DNA of 14,857 bases from Bacteroidales bacterium UBA1176. Its GTDB lineage: Bacteria; Bacteroidota; Bacteroidia; Bacteroidales; WCHB1-69. Positions 7,294 through 14,857 of this stretch are shown one piece after another; position 1 is the stretch's first letter, and each line of letters opens with the position of its first letter. The stretch is from the NCBI GenBank assembly GCA_002311645.1, contig DBYW01000030.1:1-14857 (forward strand). The letters run 5' to 3'. The notes beneath the pieces are model-generated. The model worked only from the letters and a program-made list of their open reading frames with translations. It ran no database searches and was not told the origin of the DNA. The translations under genes and the position numbers were made by a program.

Positions 7294-8706
7294 ATGTCGG
7301 CTTTCTACTTAATGATCATCCTGTTTGTAATAGGATATGCGTGTATCGCATTCGAGCATCCTCTGAAAATCAACAAAACGGCTTTTGCCCTGATGTTGGG
7401 CGTCCTGATTTGGGTGGTTCTCATTCTGACAGGCCCTGGCATTTTCGAAGTGTCGGGACACGGCGCCTCCTGGCAGGCCTATTTGCAGGCCCACCCGGAT
7501 GCCACCTTCGCCGACTTTATCACGAAAAACGAGTTGATTGAGCATCTGGGCGACATTGCCGAGATCCTCTTCTACTTGATGGGTGCGATGACCGTGGTGG
7601 AGCTGATTGACACCTACGGCGGTTTCAGTATCATCACTGACCATATCAAGACCACCAACAAGGTGAAACTGCTCTGGATACTGAGTTTCATCACCTTCTT
7701 CTTCTCTGCCATCCTCGACAACCTGACCACAGCCATCGTGATGGTGGCCTTGTTGCGCAAACTGCTGCCCGAGCAGCACGACCGCTGGTTCTTCGGTGGT
7801 ATGGTGATTCTGGCCGCCAACGCGGGCGGTGCCTGGAGCCCCATCGGGGATGTCACCACCATAATGCTCTGGATTGCCGGCAATGTCTCCACCGGAAGGG
7901 TGATTCTCGAATGCCTCCTCCCGAGCCTGGTGTCGATGATTATCCCGCTGATTGTAGTGTCCTTCGTGGAACGCGGCGAGATTGACCCGACAAAGCGCCC
8001 GCAGGAAAACAGCGTGTCGGATGTGCCTACCTGGCAGCGCAACCTCATCTTTTTTATGGGTGTGGCCGCTCTGGTGTTCGTCCCGATTTTCAAAATCCTG
8101 ACCCATCTCAAACCCTATATGGGCATTATGCTCGGCCTCTCCGTGCTCTGGATCACGACGGAGGTGCTGCACAAGTCCAATCACAACAACAATCGCAAGC
8201 TGACCATCTCCAATGTGCTCACCCGCATCGATTTGCCCAGCATCCTCTTCTTCCTGGGCATCCTGCTGGCCGTGGCCGGTCTGCAGAGCGCGGGCCATCT
8301 GGCGATGCTCGCCGGAGGCCTCGACAATATCTTCAACGGCAACTACTATCTGATTGATACTGTGATAGGCATCCTTTCGTCCATCATCGACAATGTGCCT
8401 TTGGTGGCCGGTGCCATGGGAATGTACTCCTTCCCGATAGATCACGTGTTCTGGATTTTTCTGGCCTACTGCGCGGGTACGGGCGGCAGCCTGCTGATTA
8501 TCGGTTCCGCCGCGGGTGTGGCTGTGATGGGAATGGAGAAAATCGACTTCATCTGGTATCTCAAGAAGATCACTCCGTATGCCTTCCTTGGCTATCTGGC
8601 CGGTGCCGGATGCTATGTGCTGGAAGACAAGATACTGCTCTCCCTGGGAATGGCCGCGGAGCGTGCGGTGACGGCAGCGGCTTCACTGCCCCTGTTGCCG
8701 ATGTGA
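7294..8706 (+). CDS. nhaD: Na+/H+ antiporter, NhaD family
   Basis: This 470-residue inner-membrane protein belongs to the NhaD branch of the ion-transporter superfamily. NhaD antiporters expel Na+ (and Li+) in exchange for H+ and help with salt and alkaline stress. About a dozen hydrophobic segments are visible. Family motifs include FFSAILDNLTTAIVMVALL (around residues 140-160), ILAANAGGAWSPIGDVTTIM (around 171-192) and the second-half ILSSIIDNVPLVAGAMGMY (around 356-374). The two Asp-Asn pairs (LDN, IDN) occupy the repeated re-entrant regions expected for this fold. The length is typical. It lies 12 bases after the small barrel gene, and a terminator follows, so it ends that transcription unit. 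NhaD is common in Bacteroidales, many of which depend on sodium bioenergetics. Confidence 0.94.
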   Translation: MSAFYLMIILFVIGYACIAFEHPLKINKTAFALMLGVLIWVVLILTGPGIFEVSGHGASWQAYLQAHPDATFADFITKNELIEHLGDIAEILFYLMGAMTVVELIDTYGGFSIITDHIKTTNKVKLLWILSFITFFFSAILDNLTTAIVMVALLRKLLPEQHDRWFFGGMVILAANAGGAWSPIGDVTTIMLWIAGNVSTGRVILECLLPSLVSMIIPLIVVSFVERGEIDPTKRPQENSVSDVPTWQRNLIFFMGVAALVFVPIFKILTHLKPYMGIMLGLSVLWITTEVLHKSNHNNNRKLTISNVLTRIDLPSILFFLGILLAVAGLQSAGHLAMLAGGLDNIFNGNYYLIDTVIGILSSIIDNVPLVAGAMGMYSFPIDHVFWIFLAYCAGTGGSLLIIGSAAGVAVMGMEKIDFIWYLKKITPYAFLGYLAGAGCYVLEDKILLSLGMAAERAVTAAASLPLLPM

Positions 8707-8739
8707 TGTGTCCCCGTGGTCACTTTCCTGTAGAATAAT

Positions 8740-8774
8740 AATAGCCCCGCATCCGTGGGGCTATTTCATTTTAT
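8740..8774 (+). terminator. Intrinsic terminator after nhaD
   Basis: AATAGCCCC (8740-8748) pairs perfectly with GGGGCTATT (8757-8765) around an 8-base loop. A T-rich tail (TCATTTTAT) follows. It lies 34 bases after the nhaD stop. Confidence 0.85.
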
Positions 8775-8815
8775 AAAAGCCTTTGTCAACAGATGAGGAC
8801 TCTTGTTTTTTCTTC

Positions 8816-8843
8816 TTTTGTATAGCCGGTAGGTTATACAAAA
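8816..8843. promoter_or_regulatory. Long dyad upstream of the peptidase promoter
   Basis: TTTTGTATAGCC (8816-8827) pairs with GGTTATACAAAA (8832-8843): a 12-bp stem with one G·U pair and a 4-base centre. It ends 13 bases before the -7 element at 8857, so it covers the -33 region. It could be an operator, or a second terminator helped by the T-run at 8849-8855. Which of these is right cannot be decided from sequence. Confidence 0.45.
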
Positions 8844-8856
8844 AGTCCTTTTTTTG

Positions 8857-8864
8857 TATATTTG
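8857..8864 (+). promoter_or_regulatory. -7 promoter element for the peptidase-ligA-HAD group
   Basis: TATATTTG matches TAnnTTTG inside TTTTGTATATTTGCAGCC. It lies 31 bases before the ATG at 8896. The expected -33 position falls in the dyad at 8816-8843 and has no clear TTTG. This promoter also argues against the in-frame TTG at 8854 as a start, because that codon precedes the probable transcription start. Confidence 0.6.
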
Positions 8865-8895
8865 CAGCCGAAAGACAATACTAACACTTAACGAT

Positions 8896-11019
8896 ATGAA
8901 ACACAACATTTGTATTATGACGCTGATAGTTACCGCCGCTGTTCTGCTTGGCGGCTGCAAAAAGAAAAACGACAATCAAGTGCTTCTTGACAATCCTTTT
9001 ATGGAAGAGTGGAACACCCCGTATGGCGTGCCCCCCTTCGACAAGATCAAGCCCGAACACTATCTGCCCGCCTTTGAGGAGGGTATGAAGCAGCAGAACG
9101 AGTGGATCGACCAGATCGTCAACAACAGTGAGGAACCTACCTTCGGCAACACCATCATCCCCTTGGAGTACAGCGACGAACTGCTCAACAAGGTGGCATC
9201 TGTGTTCTTCAATCTGCTGGAGTGCTGCAACGACGAGGAGATGGAGAAACTGGCCGACACCATTATGCCGCTCTATACCCAGCATAGTGATGACATTATG
9301 CTGAACGCCAAGTTGTTCCAACGTATCAAGAAGGTGTATGAAAACAGGAACAATGAGAACCTCAATCCGGAACAGATGCGCCTGCTGGAGGAGACCTACA
9401 AGGGCTTCGAGCGCGGTGGTGCCAATGTGCTGGCCGACAAGCAGGACCGTTTCCGCGAAATCAACACCAAGCTGGCCACGCTGACTCAGAAATTCGGCAA
9501 TAATGTGCTCAAAGCCACCAACAGCTACAAGCTTGTGGTGGAAAATGTGAGCGAATTGGAGGGCCTCACCGAGCAGCAGTTGGTGGCCGCCAAGGAGGCC
9601 GCTGGCACTGATGACGCCACCAAGGGCAAGTATGTGTTCACCCTCGATATGCCCACACTGGAACCTTTCCTGATGAACTGCAAGGACCGTGAGCTCCGCA
9701 AGGAAATCTGGACTGCCTATTCTACCCGTTGCTTAGGCGGTGAATTTGACAACGAGGGCCTCATCAACGAGATTGTGAACCTGCGTCTGGAACGCGCCAA
9801 CATTATGGGCTACGACAACTACGCCAACTACGTGCTGGAGGATTGTATGGCCAAGAACGCCGACAATGTCTATCAACTGCTCAACCAGGTGTGGACCCCC
9901 GCACTGGCCAAGGCCAAGGAGGAGGCTGCCCTCTACCAGAAGATGATCGACAAGGAGCATGGCGGATTTAAGCTGGAGCCCTACGACTGGCGCTACTATT
10001 GCGAGAAACTCAGAAAGGAGAAATACGACCTCGACGAAGAGGAGATTCGTCCCTATTTCTCGCTCGACACTGCCCGCAAGGGTCTCTTTATGGTCTGCAA
10101 CAAGCTGTACGGCCTGACCTTCCGCGAGAACGACGAGATTCCCGTCTATCAGAAGGATGTGAAGGTGTACGAAGTGATAGACAACAACGAGGTGATTGCC
10201 GTGGTGTATATGGACTTCTTCCCGCGAGCTTCCAAGCGCAGCGGCGCCTGGATGACCAACTTCCGCGAGCAGTACTACGACCGTGACGGCAAGAACATCA
10301 TCCCGGTGGTCTCTTTGGTCTTTAACTTTACCAAGCCCGCCGGCGACAAGCCCTCCTTGCTCAACCTCGACCAGCTGGAGACGCTCTTCCACGAGTTCGG
10401 CCACGCCCTCCACAGCATCCTCTCCCGCTGCCACTACCGCTCGCTCTCTGGCACCAACGTGCCCCGCGACTATGTGGAGATGCCCTCCCAGTTTATGGAG
10501 CACTTCTCCGTGGAACCGGAAGTGCTGAAGATGTACGCCAACCACTACAAGACGGGCGAGAATATCCCCGAGTCGCTGGTGAAGAAGATGGAGGCTGCTT
10601 CCACCTACGGACAGGGCTTCATCAACACCGAGCTGCTGGCCGCCTCCCTGCTGGATATGGATTACCACACCATCACGGCCAAGACGAAAGTGAAGTTGCC
10701 CGAGTTTGAAGACAACGCGATGGCCAAAATCGGTCTTATTTCTTCTATAATCTCCCGTTACAAGAGTCCCTATTTCAACCACGTCTTCTCCGGCGGCTAT
10801 GCGGCAGGCTATTACAGCTACACCTGGGCCGCGATGCTGGACAACGACGCCTACGAGGCCTTCCGCGAAAACGGTATCTTCGACCCTGCCACCGCCACCT
10901 CCTTCCGCACCAACATTCTGGAGCGCGGCAACACCGACGATCCGATGAAACTCTATGTCGCCTTCCGCGGCAAAGAGCCCTCCATCGAACCGTTGCTGAA
11001 AAACAGGGGACTGAAATAA
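8896..11019 (+). CDS. dcp: M3 family zinc metallopeptidase lipoprotein (Dcp-like peptidyl-dipeptidase)
   Basis: From the ATG at 8896 this is a 707-residue protein. An in-frame TTG at 8854 is rejected because the ATG begins a lipoprotein signal peptide with lipobox LLGGC (lipidated Cys21). The zinc site HEFGHALH is at residues 499-506, and a third ligand, Glu528 in VEMPSQF, gives the M3 pattern HExxH-x24-E. The C-terminal GGYAAGYYSYTWA matches the substrate-binding Tyr/Gly-rich loop of Dcp and oligopeptidase A. The length fits the family. Dcp removes C-terminal dipeptides from short peptides. The lipobox suggests attachment to a membrane on the periplasmic side. The residues after Cys21 (KKKND) are basic, unlike the acidic surface-export signal of Bacteroidota lipoproteins, so surface display is less likely. 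ligA begins 12 bases downstream. Confidence 0.94.
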   Translation: MKHNICIMTLIVTAAVLLGGCKKKNDNQVLLDNPFMEEWNTPYGVPPFDKIKPEHYLPAFEEGMKQQNEWIDQIVNNSEEPTFGNTIIPLEYSDELLNKVASVFFNLLECCNDEEMEKLADTIMPLYTQHSDDIMLNAKLFQRIKKVYENRNNENLNPEQMRLLEETYKGFERGGANVLADKQDRFREINTKLATLTQKFGNNVLKATNSYKLVVENVSELEGLTEQQLVAAKEAAGTDDATKGKYVFTLDMPTLEPFLMNCKDRELRKEIWTAYSTRCLGGEFDNEGLINEIVNLRLERANIMGYDNYANYVLEDCMAKNADNVYQLLNQVWTPALAKAKEEAALYQKMIDKEHGGFKLEPYDWRYYCEKLRKEKYDLDEEEIRPYFSLDTARKGLFMVCNKLYGLTFRENDEIPVYQKDVKVYEVIDNNEVIAVVYMDFFPRASKRSGAWMTNFREQYYDRDGKNIIPVVSLVFNFTKPAGDKPSLLNLDQLETLFHEFGHALHSILSRCHYRSLSGTNVPRDYVEMPSQFMEHFSVEPEVLKMYANHYKTGENIPESLVKKMEAASTYGQGFINTELLAASLLDMDYHTITAKTKVKLPEFEDNAMAKIGLISSIISRYKSPYFNHVFSGGYAAGYYSYTWAAMLDNDAYEAFRENGIFDPATATSFRTNILERGNTDDPMKLYVAFRGKEPSIEPLLKNRGLK

Positions 11020-11031
11020 CATCCCGTTCTT

Positions 11032-13065
11032 ATGACTGACATCCAACAGGAAATAGCCCGCCTCTCCGAGGAGATCAATCGTCACAACTATTATTACTAT
11101 ATGTTGGACGATCCTAAGATCAGCGACTACGATTTCGACCAGTTGCTGCAGCGTTTGATTGACTTGGAACGGCAGCATCCGGAGTATGCGCTGCCCGACA
11201 GTCCGACGCAGCGCGTGGGCGGCACCATCACCAAGCAGTTCGAGAGCGCCGCGCACCTTTACCCGATGCTCTCGCTGGGCAACACCTACTCGGAGGGCGA
11301 CCTGACAGAGTTTGACACGCGCGTGCGCGACCTGCTGAACGGCCCCGTGGAGTATGTGTGCGAGCTGAAATACGATGGCGTGGCCATCAGTCTTATTTAC
11401 GAGCACGGCATCCTCACCCGCGCGGTCACGCGTGGCGACGGCACCCGCGGTGATGTGGTGACGGCCAATGTGAAGACCATCGGCTCGGTGCCGCTGAGCT
11501 TGACCGGCGATTTCCCCGACATCTTGGAGGCTCGTGGCGAGATTATTATGCCCTTCGACAGCTTCAATGCCCTGAATGCTGACCGTGAGGAGATAGGGGA
11601 GGCTCCCTTCGCCAATCCGCGCAACGCAGCTTCCGGCAGTCTCAAGCTGCAGAACTCCTCCGAGGTGGCCAAGCGCGGCCTTGCCTTCAAGCTCTATTAC
11701 GCTTTGGGCGAGAACCTGCCCGAACATAACCATTACGACCAGCTGCGGAAACTTCACGAATGGGGATTCCGCTTCCCCGACGTGATGAAGAAGGTGCCCG
11801 GCTTGCAGGGTGTCTTTGACTTTATCCATAAATGGGATGTGGAGCGCAAGCAGTTGCCGTATCCTATCGATGGTATCGTCATTAAGGTCAATGATTTTGC
11901 CCAACAGCAGCAGGTGGGCGCCACCGCCAAGAGCCCCCGCTGGGCCATCGCCTACAAGTTCAAAGCTGAGCGCGTCTCCACACCGCTGCTGAGTGTGGAT
12001 TACCAGGTAGGGCGTACCGGTATCATCACGCCTGTGGCCAACCTCAGTCCCGTAAGTCTGGCCGGTACCGTGGTCAAGCGCGCCACCCTCAACAACCGCG
12101 ACTTCATTGCCGATATGGGCATCTGCGAAGGCGACTGGCTGTTTGTGGAGAAGGGCGGGGAGATTATCCCAAAGATTGTAGGCGTGGATGTGGAGAAGCG
12201 CCTGCCCAATGCTGAGCCCGTGCGCTTTGTGGAAACGTGCCCCGTGTGTGGCACGCCCCTGCGCCAAAACGAGGGCGAGGCGGGGGTATTCTGCCCCAAC
12301 GAACTTCACTGCGCGCCCCAGATCAAGGGACGCCTCGAGCACTTTATCTCTCGCAAGGCGATGAACATTGACTCGCTCGGCGAAGGCAAGATCGACTTGC
12401 TCTTCGCCCAGGGACTGGTGCGTAACGCCGCCGACCTGTATGATCTGACCTACGAGAAGCTCTTCGGTCTGGAGAAGGTGGTGGAGGACGAGAACGGCAA
12501 GAGCCGGGCACTCAGCTTCAAGGAAAAGATGACACAGAATATCCTGAACGGCATCGAACAATCCAAGAGCGTCCCCTTCGAGCGGGTGCTTTATGCGTTG
12601 GGCATTCGCTTTGTGGGCGAGGTGACTGCCAAGAAGCTGGCCCGTCATTTCGCGACCGTGGACTGCCTGGCCAATGCCTCCAAAGAAGAGCTGATGGAGG
12701 TAGAAGATGTGGGCGACCGTGTGGCTGACAGCATCATCCAATATTTCAATGATACGGAGAATCTGGAGATGGTGATGCGCTTGCGTACCGCGGGGCTGCG
12801 TTTTGAGATGGGGGAGGAGGCCAAGCCCGCCTCCGACAAGCTCGCCGGGATGAGCATCGTCGTCAGCGGCGTGTTCACCATTCCGCGCGATGAAGTGAAG
12901 GCGCTGATCGAGCAGCACGGTGGCAAGAACGTGTCGTCCATATCCAAGAACACCACCTACGTGCTGGCTGGAGAGAAGATGGGCCCTGAGAAACGGAAAA
13001 AAGCCGAAAATCTTGGTGTTCCCATTATCTCAGAGGAGGATTTCCGGCAGATGATAGGATTGTAA
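11032..13065 (+). CDS. ligA: NAD+-dependent DNA ligase LigA
   Basis: This 677-residue enzyme seals nicks in DNA during replication and repair, using NAD+ as cofactor. Domains run in standard order. Ia (about 1-65) contains HNYYYYMLDDPKISDYDFD. The adenylation domain has the nucleotide-accepting Lys113 in CELKYDGVAIS, then TRGDGTRGDVVT, GEIIMP, NPRNAASGSLK and the later PIDGIVIKVND and KFKAE. The OB fold contains GRTGIITPVANL. The Cys4 zinc finger uses C403, C406, C421 and C427. HhH repeats occupy about 440-590 (ALGIRFVGEVTAKKLA, VEDVGDRVADSI), and the BRCT domain about 600-677. Length and all key residues are intact. It probably shares a transcript with the upstream peptidase; the HAD gene starts 36 bases downstream. 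Confidence 0.98.
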   Translation: MTDIQQEIARLSEEINRHNYYYYMLDDPKISDYDFDQLLQRLIDLERQHPEYALPDSPTQRVGGTITKQFESAAHLYPMLSLGNTYSEGDLTEFDTRVRDLLNGPVEYVCELKYDGVAISLIYEHGILTRAVTRGDGTRGDVVTANVKTIGSVPLSLTGDFPDILEARGEIIMPFDSFNALNADREEIGEAPFANPRNAASGSLKLQNSSEVAKRGLAFKLYYALGENLPEHNHYDQLRKLHEWGFRFPDVMKKVPGLQGVFDFIHKWDVERKQLPYPIDGIVIKVNDFAQQQQVGATAKSPRWAIAYKFKAERVSTPLLSVDYQVGRTGIITPVANLSPVSLAGTVVKRATLNNRDFIADMGICEGDWLFVEKGGEIIPKIVGVDVEKRLPNAEPVRFVETCPVCGTPLRQNEGEAGVFCPNELHCAPQIKGRLEHFISRKAMNIDSLGEGKIDLLFAQGLVRNAADLYDLTYEKLFGLEKVVEDENGKSRALSFKEKMTQNILNGIEQSKSVPFERVLYALGIRFVGEVTAKKLARHFATVDCLANASKEELMEVEDVGDRVADSIIQYFNDTENLEMVMRLRTAGLRFEMGEEAKPASDKLAGMSIVVSGVFTIPRDEVKALIEQHGGKNVSSISKNTTYVLAGEKMGPEKRKKAENLGVPIISEEDFRQMIGL

Positions 13066-13101
13066 GGTATTTGTAAACAGATTTTTACCCATAAAAGAAC
13101 A

Positions 13102-13734
13102 ATGATAAAAAACATCATATTCGATTTCGGAGGCGTGTTGTATAAGATACGCTATCAGAACATCGCGGAGGCCTTTGCCCGTTGCGGGGTCTCCAACTTC
13201 GAGGAGATTTATTCCAAGCAGAAACAGTCGGATATGATGGACCGCTTTGAAGAGGGGCTTATCTCCGTGCCCGAGTTCCACGCATACGTGCGCAGTTTAG
13301 CCGACGTGCCTTTGACCGACCAGCAGATTGACGACTCGTGGAACGCCATCCTGATCGGATTTCCGGAGGAGCACGAATGTTTGCTGCGCAGGATAGGGGA
13401 GCGGTACAACATATATTTATATAGTAACACGAACCAGCCCAACTATGAATTGTTTACGAAGCAGATGCGCGAGCAGTTCGGCTACGACCTTTTCGCGGAG
13501 CGTTTCAAGAAAGCCTATTTTTCCCAGTTGCTGCATATCCGGAAACCCAAGGTGGAAGGTTTCCAGCATATCATAAGAGAAAACGGACTGGTTCCGTCTG
13601 AAACACTTTTCATCGATGACTCGCCCCAGCATCTTGTGGGCGCGAGCGCCGCAGGTCTTCAAACGTTGCATTTGGAGGACGGGATGAAATTGACGGAACT
13701 GTTTGATGAGAACGGATTGCTGCGAGTCCGGTGA
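13102..13734 (+). CDS. HAD-family phosphatase (YihX-like, subfamily IA)
   Basis: This 210-residue cytoplasmic protein has all four haloacid dehalogenase motifs: the nucleophile Asp8 in IIFDFGGVLYK; Ser108 in YLYSNTNQPN; Lys148 in IRKPKVEGF; and the acidic pair Asp172-Asp173 in TLFIDDSPQHLVGA. The second Asp of motif I is replaced by Gly, as in the 'FDxGGVL' group that includes YihX (a glucose-1-phosphate phosphatase in E. coli). A helical cap lies at about residues 15-95. It is probably a phosphatase for a small phosphorylated metabolite, but the substrate cannot be read from sequence. The ATG at 13102 follows an A-rich leader. It is likely the last gene of the group starting at 8896, with a possible terminator hairpin at 13825. 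Confidence 0.88.
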   Translation: MIKNIIFDFGGVLYKIRYQNIAEAFARCGVSNFEEIYSKQKQSDMMDRFEEGLISVPEFHAYVRSLADVPLTDQQIDDSWNAILIGFPEEHECLLRRIGERYNIYLYSNTNQPNYELFTKQMREQFGYDLFAERFKKAYFSQLLHIRKPKVEGFQHIIRENGLVPSETLFIDDSPQHLVGASAAGLQTLHLEDGMKLTELFDENGLLRVR

Positions 13735-13816
13735 GCGTTTTATTATCCGTCGACCACGTGGATTTCCGCAGATAATCAAACTGAATTATTTCGCAAGACT
13801 AAAAGGAATTTTTTTA

Positions 13817-13824
13817 TACATTTG
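13817..13824 (+). promoter_or_regulatory. -7 promoter element upstream of the collagen-like gene
   Basis: TACATTTG matches TAnnTTTG, within TTTTTATACATTTGC. It would give a leader of about 110 bases. The identical octamer occurs again at 13927-13934, which would start transcription almost on the ATG. The first copy seems the more usual position. No clear -33 element is seen for either. Confidence 0.45.
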
Positions 13825-13862
13825 CAAGCATCTGAATAAAGATGCTTGTTTTGTTGTATCTT
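13825..13862 (+). terminator. Possible intrinsic terminator or leader hairpin
   Basis: CAAGCATC (13825-13832) pairs perfectly with GATGCTTG (13841-13848) around an 8-base loop, and a T-rich tail (TTTTGTTGTATCTT) follows. It lies 90 bases after the HAD stop. It begins immediately after the -7 element at 13817-13824, so for the downstream transcript only part of the stem would be included. As a terminator for the HAD gene it is moderate in strength. Confidence 0.45.
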
Positions 13863-13940
13863 ATTGATATGCAAGAATAAAGACTTTTGTTTGATTTATT
13901 CGTGGAGACAAAAAATATTAACATAATACATTTGATAAAC

Positions 13941-14857
13941 ATGAAGAAATTTTTCACGCTTTGTGCAATGGTGCTGCTGTGCGCGACTATGTTAGCGCAG
14001 GCTCCTCAGAAAATGTCATATCAGGCGGTTGTTCGCGGTAGCGACAACGTCTTGATAGCTAATCAAAATGTCTCTGTGAGGATATCCATCCTACAGGGCA
14101 GTGCATCGGGTGCGGCCGTTTATACGGAAACGCACACTGCCACCACCAACGTCAACGGCCTGCTGACCGTGGAGGTGGGTGGCGGCAACTCCAGCCAGGA
14201 CTTCGCCCAGATTCCTTGGGCTCAGGGCCCGTTCTACCTGAAGTCTGAAATTGACCCGACGGGCGGTGTTAACTATAGTATTGAAAGTGTGCAGCAGTTG
14301 TTGAGTGTACCGTACGCATTGTATGCAGGCAGCGCCGACAACGTGCCTGCTTTTGCGGTGACACCTACCGACACCGGCTATGTGTTGGTGTTGACGATGC
14401 CTGACGGCAACAGCCAGAGCTATTTGCTGCATCACGGCCAGCAGGGCCCTGCAGGTGCGGCCGGTTTTTCGCCCACAGTGACGACCCTCACGGCCGGCGA
14501 CAGCACGGTGGTCACCATCACCGATGCCACGGGTCCCCATACTTTTGTGTTGCATGATGGACAACAGGGTCCGGTGGGACCTGCAGGCACTAATGGCACC
14601 AACGGTACCAACGGCGTGGATGGTCAGGACGGTTATTCGCCCACAGTGACGACCCTCACAGCCGGCGACAGCACAGTGGTCACCATCACGGATGTTACGG
14701 GTCCTCACACTTTTGTGGTGCATAATGGACAACAGGGTGCACAAGGCGAACAGGGTCCAGTGGGTCCTGCCGGCACCAACGGCACAAATGGTACGAATGG
14801 TCAGGACGGTGTTTCGCCCACCGTGACGACTCTCACAGCCGGAGACAGCACGGTGGT
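13941..14857 (+). CDS. Secreted collagen-like repeat protein, N-terminal part
   Basis: The frame starts at ATG 13941 and is still open at the right edge: 305 complete codons are visible. Residues 1-20 are a signal peptide (MKKFFTLCAMVLLCATMLAQ). Residues about 21-130 are an N-terminal domain common in secreted Bacteroidota proteins (KMSYQAVVRGSDN, VSVRISILQG, TNVNGLLTVEVGGG, QQLLSVPYALYAGSA). A tandem region follows, alternating a beta-type segment (SPTVTTLTAGDSTVVTITD, then TGPHTFV) with collagen-like Gly-X-Y tracts (GQQGPVGPAGTNGTNGTNG). The repeats start at residues 177, 233 and 292; a more diverged copy lies just before the first. Collagen-like tracts suggest an extended, possibly trimeric, surface or secreted fibre. 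Function is unknown. I see no sorting signal, but the C-terminus is missing. A tail-fibre-like or adhesin-like role is conceivable, but not shown. Confidence 0.85.
   Translation, partial: MKKFFTLCAMVLLCATMLAQAPQKMSYQAVVRGSDNVLIANQNVSVRISILQGSASGAAVYTETHTATTNVNGLLTVEVGGGNSSQDFAQIPWAQGPFYLKSEIDPTGGVNYSIESVQQLLSVPYALYAGSADNVPAFAVTPTDTGYVLVLTMPDGNSQSYLLHHGQQGPAGAAGFSPTVTTLTAGDSTVVTITDATGPHTFVLHDGQQGPVGPAGTNGTNGTNGVDGQDGYSPTVTTLTAGDSTVVTITDVTGPHTFVVHNGQQGAQGEQGPVGPAGTNGTNGTNGQDGVSPTVTTLTAGDSTV
14469..14857 (+). repeat. Coding tandem repeats of 168 and 177 bases
   Basis: Unit starts are at 14469, 14637 and 14814, all at the same Ser-Pro-Thr-Val codons, so units are 168 and 177 bases long (56 and 59 codons). 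The first 102 bases of units 1 and 2 differ at 9 positions. The visible 44 bases of unit 3 differ from unit 2 at 4 positions. The 9-base length difference lies in the Gly-X-Y tract (GAQGEQGPVG in unit 2). The array continues beyond the window. Confidence 0.9.

Noticed and set aside
8854..8895. TTG start for the M3 peptidase
   Set aside because: It overlaps the -7 promoter element and would add a non-signal extension before the lipoprotein signal peptide starting at 8896.
9733..12918. A 1061-codon open frame on the - strand across the peptidase and ligA genes
   Set aside because: It is antisense to two fully conserved genes. Their GC-rich third positions suppress stops on the opposite strand, and the translation is a His/Val/Gly-rich string without domains.
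13751..13760. CCACGTGG palindrome downstream of the HAD gene
   Set aside because: It is short with no T-run and no relation to a promoter position, so chance is a sufficient explanation.
14469..14857. CRISPR-like or satellite array
   Set aside because: Units are 168-177 bases, all in frame, with protein-level conservation and synonymous changes; these are coding repeats.

Overview
The window looks like chromosomal DNA from a member of the Bacteroidota, most likely order Bacteroidales. Three kinds of evidence agree. Promoters match the Bacteroidales -7 element TAnnTTTG instead of a sigma70 -10 box. Starts lack clear Shine-Dalgarno sequences and sit behind A-rich leaders. The gene families are typical of the group: an outer-membrane beta-barrel receptor with a carboxypeptidase-regulatory-like domain, an NhaD antiporter, a lipoprotein M3 peptidase, and a secreted protein with a 'YQAVVR ... 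LLSVPYALYA' N-terminal domain followed by collagen-like repeats. I cannot name a genus.

Layout, all genes on the + strand. Positions 1-491 hold the 3' end of an RHS-repeat gene that looks broken: an in-frame palindromic insert splits the RHS core and a T-run frameshift disrupts the C-terminus. Positions 492-1032 hold no credible gene. Within them, 601-890 is a GC-rich, densely palindromic element, followed by a good promoter. Next come rplY (ribosomal protein L25/CTC) and a PpiD-like periplasmic foldase with a degenerate parvulin domain, closed by a strong intrinsic terminator at 3848-3895. A TonB-receptor-like outer-membrane protein starts 12 bases after that terminator. A small outer-membrane barrel gene and nhaD follow as a tight pair, closed by a terminator at 8740-8774. 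A third group consists of an M3 metallopeptidase lipoprotein, NAD+-dependent DNA ligase (ligA) and a HAD phosphatase. The last gene, open at the right edge, is a secreted collagen-like repeat protein that starts at 13941 and is still open at 14857.

Functionally this is mostly housekeeping and envelope biology: translation, periplasmic folding, outer-membrane proteins, Na+/H+ homeostasis, peptide breakdown and DNA ligation. The parts that differ from ordinary chromosome are the left edge (decaying RHS gene, palindromic insert, GC-rich structured element) and the right edge (freshly duplicated repeats in a surface or secreted protein). I found no tRNA, rRNA, CRISPR array, transposase or integrase.
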